Assembly: GCA_000507305.1 (NCBI GenBank)
Contig: DF239156.1
Coordinates: forward strand, 225,703 to 289,702
Reading direction: 5' to 3'
Origin: Breviolum minutum Mf 1.05b.01
Lineage: Eukaryota; Sar; Dinophyceae; Suessiales; Symbiodiniaceae
DNA: 64,000 bases
Positions 11,901-24,545 of the stretch are shown here, one piece after another; the first letter of the stretch is position 1, and each line of letters begins with the position of its first letter. The notes under the pieces were generated by a model that saw only the letters and a list, made by a program, of their open reading frames with translations, searched no databases and was not told the DNA's origin. The translations under genes were made by a program, and so were the position numbers.

Positions 11901-11929
11901 TTGCTACACCCTGGCCCCAGCTGACCATG

Positions 11930-13100
11930 ATTCACGATCGCTTCAAAACAATTTTACATCTAGGTTGGTATTTTTTTGATTGAAAGACTCGATTACTTTA
12001 GAAATCCCCCATGCCAGCACATTAACCGATTCAGAGTGTTAATGAATGAATCAAGTTTTTTATGGTTGATCATAGATCTCAATCTCCATAGATAGACCAC
12101 AATAGAATACAGTATAGCAACCGATGTCCAGGTACACACCTCAAGGAGCAGTAGTTGATCCAAGCAGCACTGAGATCGTGAGTTGCTTTGGCCAGCGGGG
12201 GGGTGGGTTAGAAGGCTAGGTGCACACAGTCTGCGAAGTCTGTCTGTGAGGGGTAGTTACCTGCCTTCCCAACCCTTTGCAGTGGCCATTAGTAGGCGTA
12301 GTGGATTTTGATGACCAAATAATTGTTTTGCCCTGTCTTTGAAAACAAACTTCAAGGACATGATGAGTTGATGCTTATCCTTAAAGCCTTCCACCCGGAT
12401 GAGCGGTCCTCACCACTCATCGGAAGAAATCCAAACCTGTGACAGCGTAGCGAAAATGCAGTTGCACTTGTAACTTACTTGAGTAACTTGAGTACAGTCT
12501 TACTCATCAAGCTGGCCTAGTCCTTTTTTGGGGAGGCACTAACCTGCTCGCCAGGGTGAATGAGTCCTAAACTTCGCCGTGGCCAAAGCTTTTTGTCCCG
12601 ATGGGGCACATTCCAGAGTCTTCCTGACTTGATTTCTCAGCTTCGTTTCATCTCATTTCTTGAGATATCAGTAGATATAGTAGATAGCATTCTTTACTAT
12701 ACTTGATCTTTTCTTGAAGTCTTCAAGTGGAAAAAGGATGGCTATATTATCTGCAGCAGTTTTTGTATCCCAGACACTCGCCCCATCTCAGCCCTGCCTT
12801 TTCCAAAAGTTCCGGTGGCATGCTCCACCATGACTTTGATCTGGTTTGCCGGCGAATGATCGCTGTTGGGGTGCCGAAGGAGTCACAACAAAACAACCCA
12901 TGAAAATATTATTCCTTGTTCCTTTGCCTCTAGGCCTTCATGCCAGCATTTTGAGTTTCAATAGGGGTACTGGCACCTAGGTTTTTTATCCCTACCATCC
13001 CCAGAGATGTCAGTAATTGTGATTCCACCATTTATGGATTTATGGTTCTTGGATCAGACCAAAACGTGCAATCGCAGGAGTTCATCCTGGTAGTCTTACT
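11930..13100. other. Non-coding, probably intron
   Basis: No coding signal; a long intron between the N-terminal exons and the exon near 13110 is the simplest reading. Confidence 0.4.
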
Positions 13101-13109
13101 CGTATCTTT

Positions 13110-15449
13110 TCTTGATGTTCCTGATTGGTCTACTTGGTCTGAGAATGGGTTAGAGGTGATTGACCTGTTCGCCGGAAAGGCTCGGATCAGCAGGCTGGCG
13201 TCATGGCTTGGGTACAAGAGTAGGGCTTTCGATTTGGCTTACCACCCAGTACGTTATCCCCAAAGAAGGAAACGTGGGAAACTTCCTCGCAGCTGCATGG
13301 ACATTAATGGATCTGCTGGTCTTGCGAACCTCAACCCCAAGAAAGTAAACATTTTTTTGGGGGTGTTTTTTCATTCCAGAAATTTTTACAAACTTATGCA
13401 ACTTATTTTGCACCCACATGATCTTTTGATTTATTTCTTCATAAGTTATTTTTTTTCTGTGGCATTGGGATCCCCATCTCAGGTTGGCAATTTCATTGTG
13501 TTTAGCTGGGGCATTCGGGAAGGTATTATGTGCCATTGGAGTAGTTTGCTCATCCTGGAGCATAGTAAATCTTCATACAAGTCAAAGAGACCCACTCACT
13601 CCGTATGGTGATTGCAGTTGCTCCAGTGTCCGGGCTGGGAATCGCATGGTGGCGAGGCGAGGGGCGACCTTCTTCAAGTGTAAAAAAATATTACATTACT
13701 GTTATAGTATAGTAGGAAGGTATATTGTAAAGAACCCCAGTTTGGAAAATAAAGAATAATCATACTTGAACGTTTGGATTGGTTGGTTGTTGCTGTAAAG
13801 GGCCCCAAAACGAACCAAATGAACCACCTTCAAGGCGTCATTTTGGGAGGACATGTTTCGAATGTTTCATCTCTTCACTACCCACTACGATGTCTCAGGT
13901 GCAGCCTGCTCCTGGTTCTTCTTTCGGTGATGGGCGCAACATGGGTTTTGGAGAATCCTGGGCGATCAGCAATTCTTTTACACCCCTGGTTGAAGTGGGC
14001 CGTGAAAACTATCCAGGCATTTTCTGGAACAGACACTTCCCCAGCATAAAAGACTTACCTTTTGCTTCTTCAATGCTTGGGGCCAAATTGGCAAATTCTA
14101 ATAGCAAAATCTACCGCCTTGCACCGTTTTGGCCGTTTTTCTAATGTCTTTTAAATGGCTCTGAATACACCTTCTGCCCACCTAAGTTTATGGGAACCAA
14201 TTAAGGTATGGACCTTTGGGCCTAGCGAAGTGTTTTGGGGACAACCTTCTTTCCCATAATTTGCTAAGGTTGTTTTTGTGGCAAAAGCATCATCCTGTTC
14301 TCCACCCCAAACACAAGAAACAACATGCTTGATTCTATACCCACAGATCGGTCAGTACTATCAAAATAGAATAAGCTGCACCCCAAACTGTCCATGCTAG
14401 AATACAAATTGTTCAACAAGACTGGATAGGAGATTCAACAATCCTTTTTCTATGAGGCATATCTCAGTTCAACAGCTTTGGGGAGTATGACTTTTCAGAA
14501 CGGCTCCTACTTTCCCCACCAATTTGTATCTCCAATTTGGGGCTAAGGTGTACCAAGTCCTCTTTTCCATGCGCCACTATGGTGCAGAATCTATAAAACC
14601 AACGATGATTCTGACAAACAACAAGGTGTATTGGGCCCTGGCCTTGGACTTGGGGAAGTTGCGGCGTCGCATACGCAAGACTGCTAGGCCAACAACAAAA
14701 AGGTATCAAGATTCCAGCGGAAGAAATCGCTTTGTTGGAACATTCCGTTTGAAGTCTTCCCAGAGCCTTCAACCTTTGTTATGTAGTATCCTTTGGGGTG
14801 GGGGGCCCACTACTGTTTCTTTTTAAAACAGATCACAATCAAACTGGTTTGAATAAAGACATGTTTTGTTTGGTGATTTCGGGATTCCTTGGTTTGGTGG
14901 TCGACGAAAAAAAATACATTCATCGATCTAGACATGACAATTTACTGTACCCCAACAGAAAAAATGATACTTTACTAAAAAGCTTCTTCGGGTATTTCTG
15001 GATTTTGGGTATGATACAACAGGATTCTTTTAACGGTTTTGGATGATGAAAATGGAACCTTGTAAGTTTTTATTCAAAGACAAACTGAGGATATATCCGG
15101 CCAAGTTTGCCTCCAAAATTGTTCGATTGATTCCTTGCGCTCTGGCCACACCGCCACCTCTACATGTTGAAGAAGCCAGAACGCATTAGTTCACTATAAT
15201 AATAATATGTTTTGTTCACTTAGGGCTCTTGGTTGGGATACTTGTGATATTTGCTTTTTGCTTACCAAACTGTCCATCCACTACCCTTCACCCGCATCGC
15301 CTGAGGTGAGCTCGTTGCCGTTGCCAGAACTCTTTGGCAAAATGCCTTGGAGCGATTGCCCGGAAGCAGAGCTAGGAGAGATCATCACCTACTTGAAACA
15401 CTCTCAGTTTCTACATGTTCCCCCAGAATGGTGGCAATACATTAATTAG
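13110..15449 (+). CDS. Dinoflagellate-specific gene, C-terminal exons with methyltransferase-like motifs
   Basis: Likely exons are 13110-13343 (EVIDLFAGKARISRLASWLG then DINGSAGL), 13482-13661 (GVVCSSWSIVNLHTSQR and VRAGNRMVAR), 13897-14030 (ATWVLENPGRSAILLHP), about 14440-14772 (MRHYGAESIKPTMILTNN then LDLGKLRRR and GTFRLKSSQ), about 15080-15180 (YPAKFASKIVRL) and 15296-15449 (PELFGKMPWSDCPEAELG, stop TAG). The order FAG, then a CSSW segment, then ENP recalls motifs I, IV (PCQ) and VI (ENV) of C5-cytosine methyltransferases, but the catalytic PC pair is not conserved. I therefore call it methyltransferase-like only by resemblance. It is downstream of, and probably the same gene as, 8963-11900. 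The family is abundant in dinoflagellates; its function is unknown to me. Confidence 0.55.
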
Positions 15450-15678
15450 CTAAGGCTTTGACATGCCTAGAATGGTGGTCGTTGACTGAAACGATCCTAA
15501 TTCTGGGTCCTGCTTAATTTGATTTCCTTCACGCTGTGGTAGGGCATCACCCTATGAAATGGAATTATGTTCCAGAATGTTTGTTTTTACACCTGACATA
15601 ACAACATGTTCCCAAAGATAAGAGTTTAATGGTGGATCTCCAAACATGAAGGGGTTATCAGATTTTTTTGATTTTTTG

Positions 15679-15734
15679 AAACGGCGGTTTTACCCGGGGA
15701 AACGGCGGTTTTACCCGGGGAAACGGCGGTTTTC
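15679..15734. repeat. 21-bp tandem repeat, 2.6 copies
   Basis: The unit AAACGGCGGTTTTACCCGGG plus G is repeated exactly twice, with a partial third copy. It is GC-rich in an AT-rich setting and lies 230 bases after the preceding gene's stop. Confidence 0.95.
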
Positions 15735-16399
15735 ATTTTTGAAAATTTTAGTGCAAATCCAAGGGTGTCCTTTCTACAGCGAATCTCTAGCAATTCAGCA
15801 ATGGACGCTGCACTTGGACGATGTAGTGTGAAGAAAAGATAGGTTTGGGTACTTCGCAAAGTGTTTCATGCAAGCAGTTGGAAATACACTGTGTTCTTTG
15901 GTCATTGTTTTGAGAAATCATGAAGAGACCTATCCGATGCAAAACGGCCAAAACTAAAACACTGCCACCCCAAAAGATTTGGGGACAATATCAAAAAGGG
16001 ATTAGCTGTTCCTCTCTGAGACTTCTTGTGATGATGGGGTGTTGATCGGGCAAACTGAATGCACACTCCGTTTTCCTTTCATATTCAAGGGGTTCATCTG
16101 TTTGTGACATCTCTCTGGTTTCCCCATGGCTTCAGAAGGTACCACTAAAAGGCTCCGCAGTGCACTTTGGTCTTCAGAGACTTTGGTGCATGGCATGAAT
16201 AGTGTTAACAACCAGGGTTCGTCTATGTTGTTGTTGAAACCCAAAGATGAAGAAGATGAAGATTTGCTTGCGGAATACAATGCTACTTGCTTCACTAGTT
16301 GAACCTTTTTCTTTGTAAAGAAACCCCTCATCCCCTCCAATAGTTATGGGTTTTGTTTTCAGCTGACCTTTCGTCCTTGCCCCCAATGCCGCTATAGGC

Positions 16400-18190
16400 G
16401 ATCGCTTCTGAGATCCAGCCCGATACCGTGGGCCATCCTGAACATGCCGCTGATGCCTTGGATGGCACTGGTGGAGACACTGAGGATGGTGATTTCGGTA
16501 ATGAACAGGATGATGATGCTATGATGGCGTATTTCGATGCCGTTTCCCAAGCTGATGTATCTTGCCAAACTAGAAGTCTTAGATAATATATAGATACATT
16601 TTTTCTTTTGTCCTTTGTTACCCACAACAAATATTCAATCTTATTTTCGGTTTCCAGAGAACATGGAATGTTTTAAGTTTGATTCAGCTTAGGCAGTATC
16701 AGGGGTACATTCTCCTTCCCCGTGCTTAGATGACATTTATATGCAACCTGAAGTAGAACAAGGTGATTGTGGTGAACGAGGTGAAAACACACAATCGGGG
16801 GAGGCTTCCCCGAACACCACCGTTCCTGGATCCCCTGAAGTTCCCGTGGACCGGGCGCTTGACTTCCCCAAACTGGCTTTGGCTGGGTTGGCTGAAACTT
16901 ATGCTGCTGAAGAACAACCTACCCAAAGCAACCATGAGGTTGATGTGTCTACTGGTTCAAAAAAGAATGACCCTCGTCGACCATTGAAGTGTTTTTGATT
17001 TTTCTTTGTCACTTTTGGGTTGTGGTCCAAACATGTTTGAAACAGTTCAAATTCCGATACAGATACATATTTAAAAAACATATTATATAGAATATAAATA
17101 ATATAACATATATATAGTTTATATATAAATATATATATATATATTGCCCTCATTATTCGGTGACATCTTGGTTAAACTGGTATACTAGTGACCTGTTCCT
17201 TTAGATTTGTGGCCGGCTTTGATATTTTCGACCGGGGCCCCCACTGCTATCTATAGGCCACAAATGGACCTGGTGAAAGAGGAAGGCCACCAGCGACTCC
17301 TTGCACGGGAGGGGATCGGGATGTCATTCCTGATGTGTGCGACGCATCCGCTGAAAGACCGGAACCTGGAAAAATACGTCTTAGCCAAAAAGCCATCAAT
17401 TCTCGTTTGCAGCGGGTGTTTACACCGAACTGCAAGGGTGAATATAAAGTGCCTATGGAAATAGTTCGACAATGGCGCAGTAAGGGCAAGAAGAGCTTGG
17501 AGAAAGTTTTCCAATCTGTTGGATTCGACCCGGACTGCATGGGGTACTGAAATATATTGGTAAAGTAGCAAAACAAATTTTTCCCCTTAATGGCCTTAAT
17601 GTTTGTTCCAATTTTTGGGGGTTTTTGGCCATGCGTGAGTCTTGCCACACTATTTCAATGAATTGCACCCTTCCAATAGGTCCCCAACTGCTCTACATCA
17701 ACGATGGTTGTAATCACAAAAATAAGTAAGGGTAATGTGGAGCAATTCCCTGAAATAGTTTGGAAAGACTCTTGGTGACCCTGTGTAGGACGCTTTCATA
17801 GAGGAGTGCGAATTGATCCGGGCTGATCTGTTACAGTCTGACTTGGATGTTCAGGGGGAGTTTGTTTCAGAAGAGACCATGCGAGATGAGTGGAATTGGA
17901 GTGAGCCCACTAGCGTGAACTTTGATAAGTGTACTGTTTTTGATTTTTGGTTCCCCCCAACTTCAAATTAGAATCCAATTGCCTGACTAAATAATTTTAA
18001 ACTGTTGGGAAACAATTTCAACTTCCCAGCTCTGATGGAAAAGGGCCCCATGCTTTAAGTGTTTGTGACCAACCTTGGGAAACATGACATGTCAAGGTTG
18101 AAGATCAAGGGCGTCATGGAGGAAGCTCGGCGGAACCCTCGAACTCTCATGAGGCCACCATTTTGTCAAACCATAATGAGGTAAATAATG
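16400..18190 (+). CDS. Second copy of the dinoflagellate-specific family, 5' exons only
   Basis: Open segments in order: about 16400-16560 (acidic, ALDGTGGDTEDGDFGNEQ), about 16744-16980 (PALTLAG-type region with LDFPKLALAGLAETYAAEE), about 17330-17548 (PEPGKIRLSQKAINSRLQ and GEYKVPMEIVRQW), about 17790-17920 (FIEECELIRADLLQS) and about 18090-18180 (RLKIKGVMEEARRNPRTLM). The segment PGKxRLSxxAIxxRLxRVFTP followed by YKVPxEIV is, as I recall it, conserved in this family, which I know only from dinoflagellates. The gene would continue into the Lys-rich and FAG/ENP parts, but element A begins at 18509 and no further exons follow. It was probably truncated by that insertion. Confidence 0.5.
17070..17147. 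repeat. AT-rich low-complexity tract
   Basis: TA/TATA-rich stretch inside an apparent intron. Confidence 0.85.
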
Positions 18191-18508
18191 ATTATAATAT
18201 TCCAGATTCTGTTGGATAGTTGACAGCTTAAATCCTGCACCGCTTGAGGCAAAGCATTCTAGCAACTACCCCTTCAATGAATTGAAAAATATATAGTAGA
18301 TTACCTCTGATCTGGTGCAGGAATTAAGCTATCAACTACTGTACATGTTGGGAACCCAAGCAAAAAGGTTATGTAGATTTATGTTGGTTGGACCCTGCAT
18401 GCAGGCGTGACCGATACGAAAAAAAAACATTGTATTGGGCAGAGACTTGCGTCAAGACTTCGTCAAAGCATCTTATAGCTAATTGCTTTTCAAGTTTTTT
18501 GTTTTCCA

Positions 18509-18538
18509 ACCCTATAGACCAGATAAGTCAATTTGGTG
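18509..18538 (+). repeat. Left terminal inverted repeat of element A
   Basis: Begins ACCCTATAGACCAGATAAGT; identical to the reverse complement of 30352-30381 over 30 of 30 bases. Confidence 0.92.
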
Positions 18539-18539
18539 G

Positions 18540-18715
18540 AAAATAGTTAATTCTGAAAAATAGTTAATTCGATGTTTTTAGACAAAAAAAAGTTATCTAA
18601 TTAGTTAACTTTTTTTAACTATTAGTTAAAAAAATAGTTAAAAAAATAGTTAAAAAAATAACTATTTTTTTAACTATTTTTTTAACTATTTTTTGTCTAT
18701 TTTTGAACTATTTGT
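18540..18715. repeat. Left subterminal AT-rich palindromic array of element A
   Basis: Multiple TAGTTAAAAAAA and TAACTATTTTTT units in both orientations; the block can form a long AT hairpin. It matches the right-end block in inverse orientation. Confidence 0.85.
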
Positions 18716-19037
18716 CTCACAATTTTCCTACTAGTTTGAAATTTTTTTCTGTATCTGACATGTTTTTTGACATACATTCAAATTGTCTTTTATTCTGTTT
18801 GAATCTATTTTGCAACACATTGGTCAAAATTCTGTAGCACTTTTTGGTTTCCCTCAAAGTGTTTCCCTCAAAGTGTGCCCCTCAAAGTGTATGGCTTTCA
18901 CAATGAACCCATCATAGTCTTGCAACTTTGCTTCCTTGAAAATGTATATATCTCTCAAAATGCTCCCCTGAAAGTGCTGTGCTGCCAAGAGAGTTCCCCT
19001 CCAAAGTGCATTTTCAAAGCTGTTCTTGTTTCTGTGT

Positions 19038-21122
19038 TCAGTTTATTTCACCTTTGGTGAACTGAATGTGCAATGCCACCCTCATTTTGTCAACAGTTTT
19101 GTTGACTGTTAAATAAGGGCCTGTGCCAGCAATGCAACTTTGTGCTAGGCTTTGTACATGGTGCATATAATCTTCGCCTGTAAAACACCAGACTAACCTA
19201 GGTGACACAAATTCTGCCCAAAGGGCTGCATGAGCAACACCATGCAATTTGGATGTTGCAGTAAATAAATGTGGCACACCTTCTTCATTTTTGAAGTGGT
19301 TCTCCAAAAGAATAACCAGGTACCCCATATTGAAAACAAGTTTTTTGAACTTAAGGGCAGCTGGACCTGGGAGCGCGTACTCCCCTTTGTATTCTTCTAA
19401 GACAGCATCAATTTGCCCACTCAGTTTCAATAAAAGCAAAATTTGCCTATGAATCTGAAGATTTGGATTGTGGAACTTTGTCCACAAGTGTACAAGAACA
19501 TGGCAAAAACTTCTTATTTCAATAGCTTTGCCTCTCAATTTTGGGCCTCCTGTCTTCCTGAGGAACATTGATAGCTTTGACATGTGTTTGAATTTGCACT
19601 CTGTAGGATTCTGCTTGTAGAATTCCTGCACCAATGTTTCCAAATACAAAAGATTCTGCAAAGGGCTTCCATGCTGTAGAATGGTGTACACCAATAAGTA
19701 CCTCATTTTCTTTCAAAATTGTTTCCCTTTTTGGAATTCATATGTCACCTGAAGAAAGTCTTTACCTCAAAGTGTGGTTTCCCCAAATGATCTCAAAGTG
19801 TTTGCTCTCAAAGTGCTTCCCACAAGTGCTTCCCCAAAGAATACATATGAATAGTTTTTGCCAAGGTGCATCACACTCCCAAATATGTACTGGTCTGCTC
19901 CTAGATACTTGTTGTGCATGAAATCTAGTGAGCAAAGCAACCCTGAAGAGCCAGGGATGTCAGTGAATAGTGGGCACTTACTCTTCCCTGGGAAAAGATG
20001 CCAAGTGGCTGGAGACCAGCAAGTTGAAATCCATGGGGCAGTCATGGAAAAATTTTTCCAACTATTGATTCCACAAGAATCTGCCTGGCATAAAATGCAG
20101 CAACCTTTCTTGACCTGCCACCTTGGAAGCTTTAAGACATTGGAAAAATAATCCATGTCGCCCTGGAGTGTAAAGAGGAGACCTCTCCACCCAGAAGCTA
20201 GTTGTGTTCCACCCCTTGCATGCTCCAAAGTTCCTGCAGCATACCTGGCAATCAATTGAAGAGAAAAGGGTATGCATGTTGCTATATATGTATTTAATTT
20301 TACAAAATTTGAACCCAGCCACAATATCACAGTACAAAACACAATAAAGCTGTACAGGTACTTTTGTCCTTTCCAATCTTCAGAAGGCCATATTCCCAGT
20401 TGCAAATGTTTGAAGCTCCAGGCCAGAATTGAATGGAATGTGTTCATTGTGTTGGGCCCTTGCAATGTATCCCAAACCATGCCAATGAACATTTGCTTAT
20501 CTTTGGTGGTAGCATCTGACAGTAGGCTCGACCAAGAATATACCCAAGCAGTTTTACTCCATATTTTGCCCAGCCCTGTAATGGGCACACCATCCCCATG
20601 CATTGCCAAGGGCAATGTCTTGTGGAGATCTACCAAAGCTGGGTGCCCTTCCATTCCAGGATGATTGATATTTGTTTCCCAGAATTTTTCCAGCCCACCT
20701 GGAGGCCCAACCAAAGTGTTTTGGAATACATCATTGTAATTCTCAAAAATCGAATTGAATAGTTCATGGGGAAGCAACATCTTTTGCAATGGCACTTGCT
20801 TTTTCTTATATTGGAGATCTACCAGCAAAGGCTGGCAAACATGACTTGTGTGCATCCCAAACATGGCTGAACTCATCTTGTTGGCATAGCCCCCACCCAA
20901 ATGAGCAAGTTTCTGCAATTTTTTGGGCACGCTTCCAGGCATATCTGCTGAGGCCTTGGTTGCAACTTGCTGGACAAGTTGAGGGCTAATGTGACCCCAA
21001 GCCCATTCTTCCAAAAGGAACCTTGCCAGTTCACTAGGTCGTTCATCTTCTTGATCTTGAGGTTGTAAAGCTAGCCTTTGCCTTTGGCCAAGCCTCCTTT
21101 TCTTAGGAGGTGGTTCTTCCAT
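19038..21122 (-). CDS. Transposase-like protein of element A (DDE-type candidate)
   Basis: Starts at ATG 21122 (MEEPPPKKRRLGQRQ, a nuclear-localisation-like basic start). Exon parts are 21122-20362, 20244 to about 19870, and 19706-19038, ending near FTKGEIN. An in-frame 117-base intron (20245-20361) has GT...CAG ends. Landmarks: LPLAMHGDGVPITG near residue 177 (candidate first Asp), GDMDYFSNVLKLP, a CCILCQADSC cysteine cluster, DFMHNKYLGADQY, and late in the second part VWCFTGEDYMHHVQ (candidate Glu). The order Asp, Cys cluster, D-x-MH-x-x-x-x-G, Glu resembles CMC/KDZ/Plavaka transposases. It belongs to a protein family I know as very abundant in dinoflagellates, normally annotated hypothetical. 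Its place inside perfect inverted repeats supports the transposase reading; DDE residues are inferred by eye. Confidence 0.65.
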
Positions 21123-21349
21123 GGATGTTGTTCAAACCTTTATTTGTCAAAAACCCAAAATGGCAATTTGCCCGGAACCAAGAACATATTTCAAAATCTT
21201 GGGAACTTTGAAGTTTGAAGTTGAACCTTTGTTTGAAGAGTCCTGCTTTGTTGCTTTCAATGTTTGTCCATGACTATTTGTAGCCAAAAGGTTGCAGTAA
21301 CTGTATTGATGCAAGTTCACTTTTTGGAATAAAGAATTAGCTTTTACTT

Positions 21350-21830
21350 TTCAAAGTGTGGGGCACTCAAAGTGTGGGGCACTATGGGCACTCAAAAGTG
21401 TTTGGCACTATAATGTGGGCATTCAAAATTGTGTGGCACTCATGATTCAACACTTTGGTTGGCAATATGGGCACTCAAAGTGTGGGGCACTATAATGTGG
21501 GCATTCAAAAGTGTGGGGCACTTAGGATTCAACACTTTGGTTGGCACTATGGGCACTCAAAGTGTGGGGCACTATAATGTGGGCACTCAAAAGTGTGGGG
21601 CACTTAGGATTCAACACTTTGGTTGGCACTTTCATGGCTTAACACTTTGATGGCTCATACACTTTGATGGCTTAACACTTTGATGGCTGAACACTTTGAT
21701 GGATTAACAAAATACTGATGGCTTAACACTTTGATGGGCACTCATGGGCATTCAAAACTAATGGGCATTCAAAAGTGTGGGGAACTAAAAGCCTTTGCTC
21801 TCTCAAAGTGTCTCTCAAAGTGTTTGCATC
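21350..21830. repeat. Tandem repeats of GTGGGGCACT / CACTTTGATGG type
   Basis: About 70-bp units (GGGCACTCAAAGTGTGGGG, ATTCAACACTTTGGTTGGCA) in three near-identical copies, then short TTTGATGGCTTAACAC units. It lies upstream of the transposase-like gene in element A and may include its promoter. Confidence 0.85.
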
Positions 21831-22378
21831 CACATGGATTCAGTTTTTTTCCCAAAGCAATTGCAGAGGTCCAGCACTTCTCAAAAACCATGGCCCGTGT
21901 GGCCCAAAGAAGGAAATGTGGCTAAGCCTGTAATCAATGCATTTCTTCAAGAGTGTTACCATTATACTACCCCTTACCTATACTTCAGTAAGTAAAAAAA
22001 GGCTTTGAGGCTAGAGCCAACCAATCCAAAAGGCTTTCCTATGGCCAAAGTGTCTAGAGTTCTCTAACTTTCAGAGTTGTCTTGACCTGTTCTAACTTCT
22101 CATTGGCTTCCTGCGTGTTTTTGGCAAGGTTTTGCATAAAAGCCTTGCCATTCTCAGTGCTCCACTCCTCTCCATTTGGCAGCTCCTGCAACAGATAATG
22201 GGACGCATTTTATATTCTATCATTTTTTCTACTCTTGTCCATTCTATTCTATTATCTGTAATGTATATCTTGTCTATTCCATTATTCTTGTGTTTTTTCA
22301 ACCATATGTTTTTCCAATTCCATAATTGACTTGGGAAAAAATCCATGAACCACAGCCCCCAATATGTCCACAACCCCT

Positions 22379-23809
22379 TCACTTCCCAGCCTTCCAAGTC
22401 AGTGTGTGGTCAAGGTTCCTGTCATTATCCTGCAATACCTGCAGGCATTCCTTGAACTTGTCAAGTAGCACCTTATCCTTTGAATCAATAATCTTTGCCT
22501 TCATCTTCATGCTGTCTTTGATCAACTTTCCTTGTGCCTGTTTTGCCTCAAGAAGAATGACTTCCACCTCTGTCCATTGTAATTCCTTCTTGGGCTTGTT
22601 CAAAACCACAAGTGTCGTAGATTCTTCATTTTCTAAACTCTTTGCACTACCTGTTTTGCCTACATTCAATGACCTGAGCCAACCATCTATGGAGTCATGT
22701 TCTGCAGCTGTAATCTCATGCGTCCCAGCATCCAACACAGTCTCATCCTTATGACTCTGAACCCTCCCAGACTTTAGACTCACAAAACTCAAGTAATCCT
22801 TTCCCTTGAAGGTTGTCATCTCCAAATCTCCATCTTGGATAGCTTGATCCATTGCGATTTTGTTGCCATGGAACTTCTCCCAGAGCATGATATTGTATGG
22901 TAGGCCTCAGTGTCTAAATGTGTGTTTGTTTTTTCTGAAGTGTGACAAAAATGTGATTCATGCAAAGTGTGGTTTGTGTTGTAAAAGTGACTCTATTTTC
23001 CAACCATGTATGCTTTTTGTATGCCTAGGTACTGGTTGCTTGTTCCTTTCCAAATTTGGTGTCCAAATGCCTTTGTAGCTTCTGGAAGGCAGGATCCTTG
23101 GGGATCATCACAAAACCTTTTCCATCCTTCCTAAACAGCCTGTTGATAAGCTGTGTTTTGGCCGCTCTGGGATTGGCTGATCTGTTGGCTGNATCTGTCA
23201 TTGCATCTGTGACTTCCTTGGGCAGTGCCCCGTCCTTCTCCATCTTTGCATACTTTTGTGCCTTCTGTCTGTCTCTAACCTCATTGATGTCTTTTCTGCA
23301 TCCAAAGCTTTGCTCCACTCATCTGTCTGCTTCTTGAGGGTCTTCTTCTCTTTCTTTGGTGATGGCTTTTCATCATCCTTGTCGTCTTTCTCCTTCTTGT
23401 CTTTTTCCTTCTTCTCCTTTTCCTTCTTGTCTTTGTCTTTCTTGTCTTTGTTCTTCTCATCTTTCTTCACACCCTTCCCCTCGGACTTTGCAGCATTCTT
23501 TGCTTTGGCCTTAGCCTTTGCCTTAGCCTTTGCTGCCGATGCAGCTGTAGCAGGCCTCTTTATGGGTGGCTCGTCATCATCTGATGGAGGTTCAGGGATA
23601 TTGCCCTTGGCAAACTCTGTGAAAGGGCACTTCTCTTCTTCTTTCTCTTCTTCTTTCGTCTTTTCCTCAGTCATACTTTCATCTTCTTTGCTCTCTTGAT
23701 CTCCTTCAGGTTTAGCTGCTGCAGGCTCATGTTCTTTTTCTTCATCAACACCCTTTCCTTTTGCTGTCTTCTTAGGTGCTGTTGCCATGGAAGGACGTTT
23801 TCCTACCAT
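22379..23809 (-). CDS. Accessory gene of element A: Lys-rich protein with LFRKDGKG / WEKFHGNK domain
   Basis: ATG at 23809 (MVGKRPSMATAPKK). The first part is a long charged tail with KDKKEKEKKEKDKKEK runs, followed after a frame change near 23290 by AAKTQLINRLFRKDGKG and DPAFQKLQRHLDTKFGK. A second exon (22888-22379) continues with MLWEKFHGNKIAMDQAI, KGKDYLSFVSLKSGRVQSHK and an acidic helical C-terminus. LFRKDxKG followed by LWxxFHGN and GRxxSHK is the signature of a dinoflagellate-only family that I know but whose function is undescribed to me. An N base at 23192 and the frame change mean the copy may be broken or the junction spliced. Its location next to the transposase-like gene, inside the inverted repeats, suggests it is transposon cargo or a helper. 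Confidence 0.6.
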
Positions 23810-24250
23810 GGTTGGAGTAGACTCTATTTTGTATCACTCAAAGTGAAACTAAGATGTTTTTCCTTGCTCTGAGCCAATGTAAAGAATATACAGTTTCAAA
23901 GTGTCTATCAAAGTGTCTTTCAGTTGAAGTGCAGTCCAGTCCAAGTGTTCCTTACTCAAAGTGTAATCAAAGTGTTCATAAATCAATGTGACTCTCACTC
24001 AAGTGTCTNACTCAAAGTGTCTTTCATTGACAATGTCTCTCACTCAAAGTGTCCCCAGAAACAGTGTCAAGCAATCAGAGTGTCCCCAGAAACATTGTTA
24101 AGCACCCAGAGTAAAAAAAAAAACAGAGTAAAACCTTCAAAACTATCAGACTTGCAAGAAGGAAAAAATAGATGAACATATAAATGTTTGGTAAAATTTT
24201 GGCCATTTTGGGTCTTTTTTTTTCAAAAATTGATCATTTTTTACAATATA

Positions 24251-24360
24251 NNNNNNNNNNNNNNNNNNNNNNNNNNNNNNNNNNNNNNNNNNNNNNNNNN
24301 NNNNNNNNNNNNNNNNNNNNNNNNNNNNNNNNNNNNNNNNNNNNNNNNNNNNNNNNNNNN
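24251..24360. other. Assembly gap (N run)
   Basis: 110 unresolved bases directly before a palindromic tandem repeat. Confidence 0.99.
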
Positions 24361-24545
24361 ACCTGGAAGTAGAAGTTTCTTCCAAACTTCTACCCCAACT
24401 AGAAGTTTGGTAGAAACTTCTACTTGGTGGTAGAAGTTTGATAGAAACTTCTACCAAACTACTACCAAACTTCTACTTGCACTTCTAAACCCAAGTAGAA
24501 GTTTGATAGAAACTTCTACCAAACTACTACCAAACTTCTACCATG
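24361..24545. repeat. Palindromic tandem repeat (GTAGAAGTTTGATAGAAAC type)
   Basis: Units of AGAAGTTTGGTAGAAACTTCTACC in direct and inverted orientation. Each unit is itself nearly self-complementary (AGAAGTTT and AAACTTCT), so the block can fold strongly, which explains the adjacent gap. Confidence 0.9.

Noticed and set aside
23256-23699. Plus-strand Phe/Ser-rich frame resembling a membrane protein
   Set aside because: Antisense of the KEKKEKDKKEK tail of the minus-strand accessory gene.
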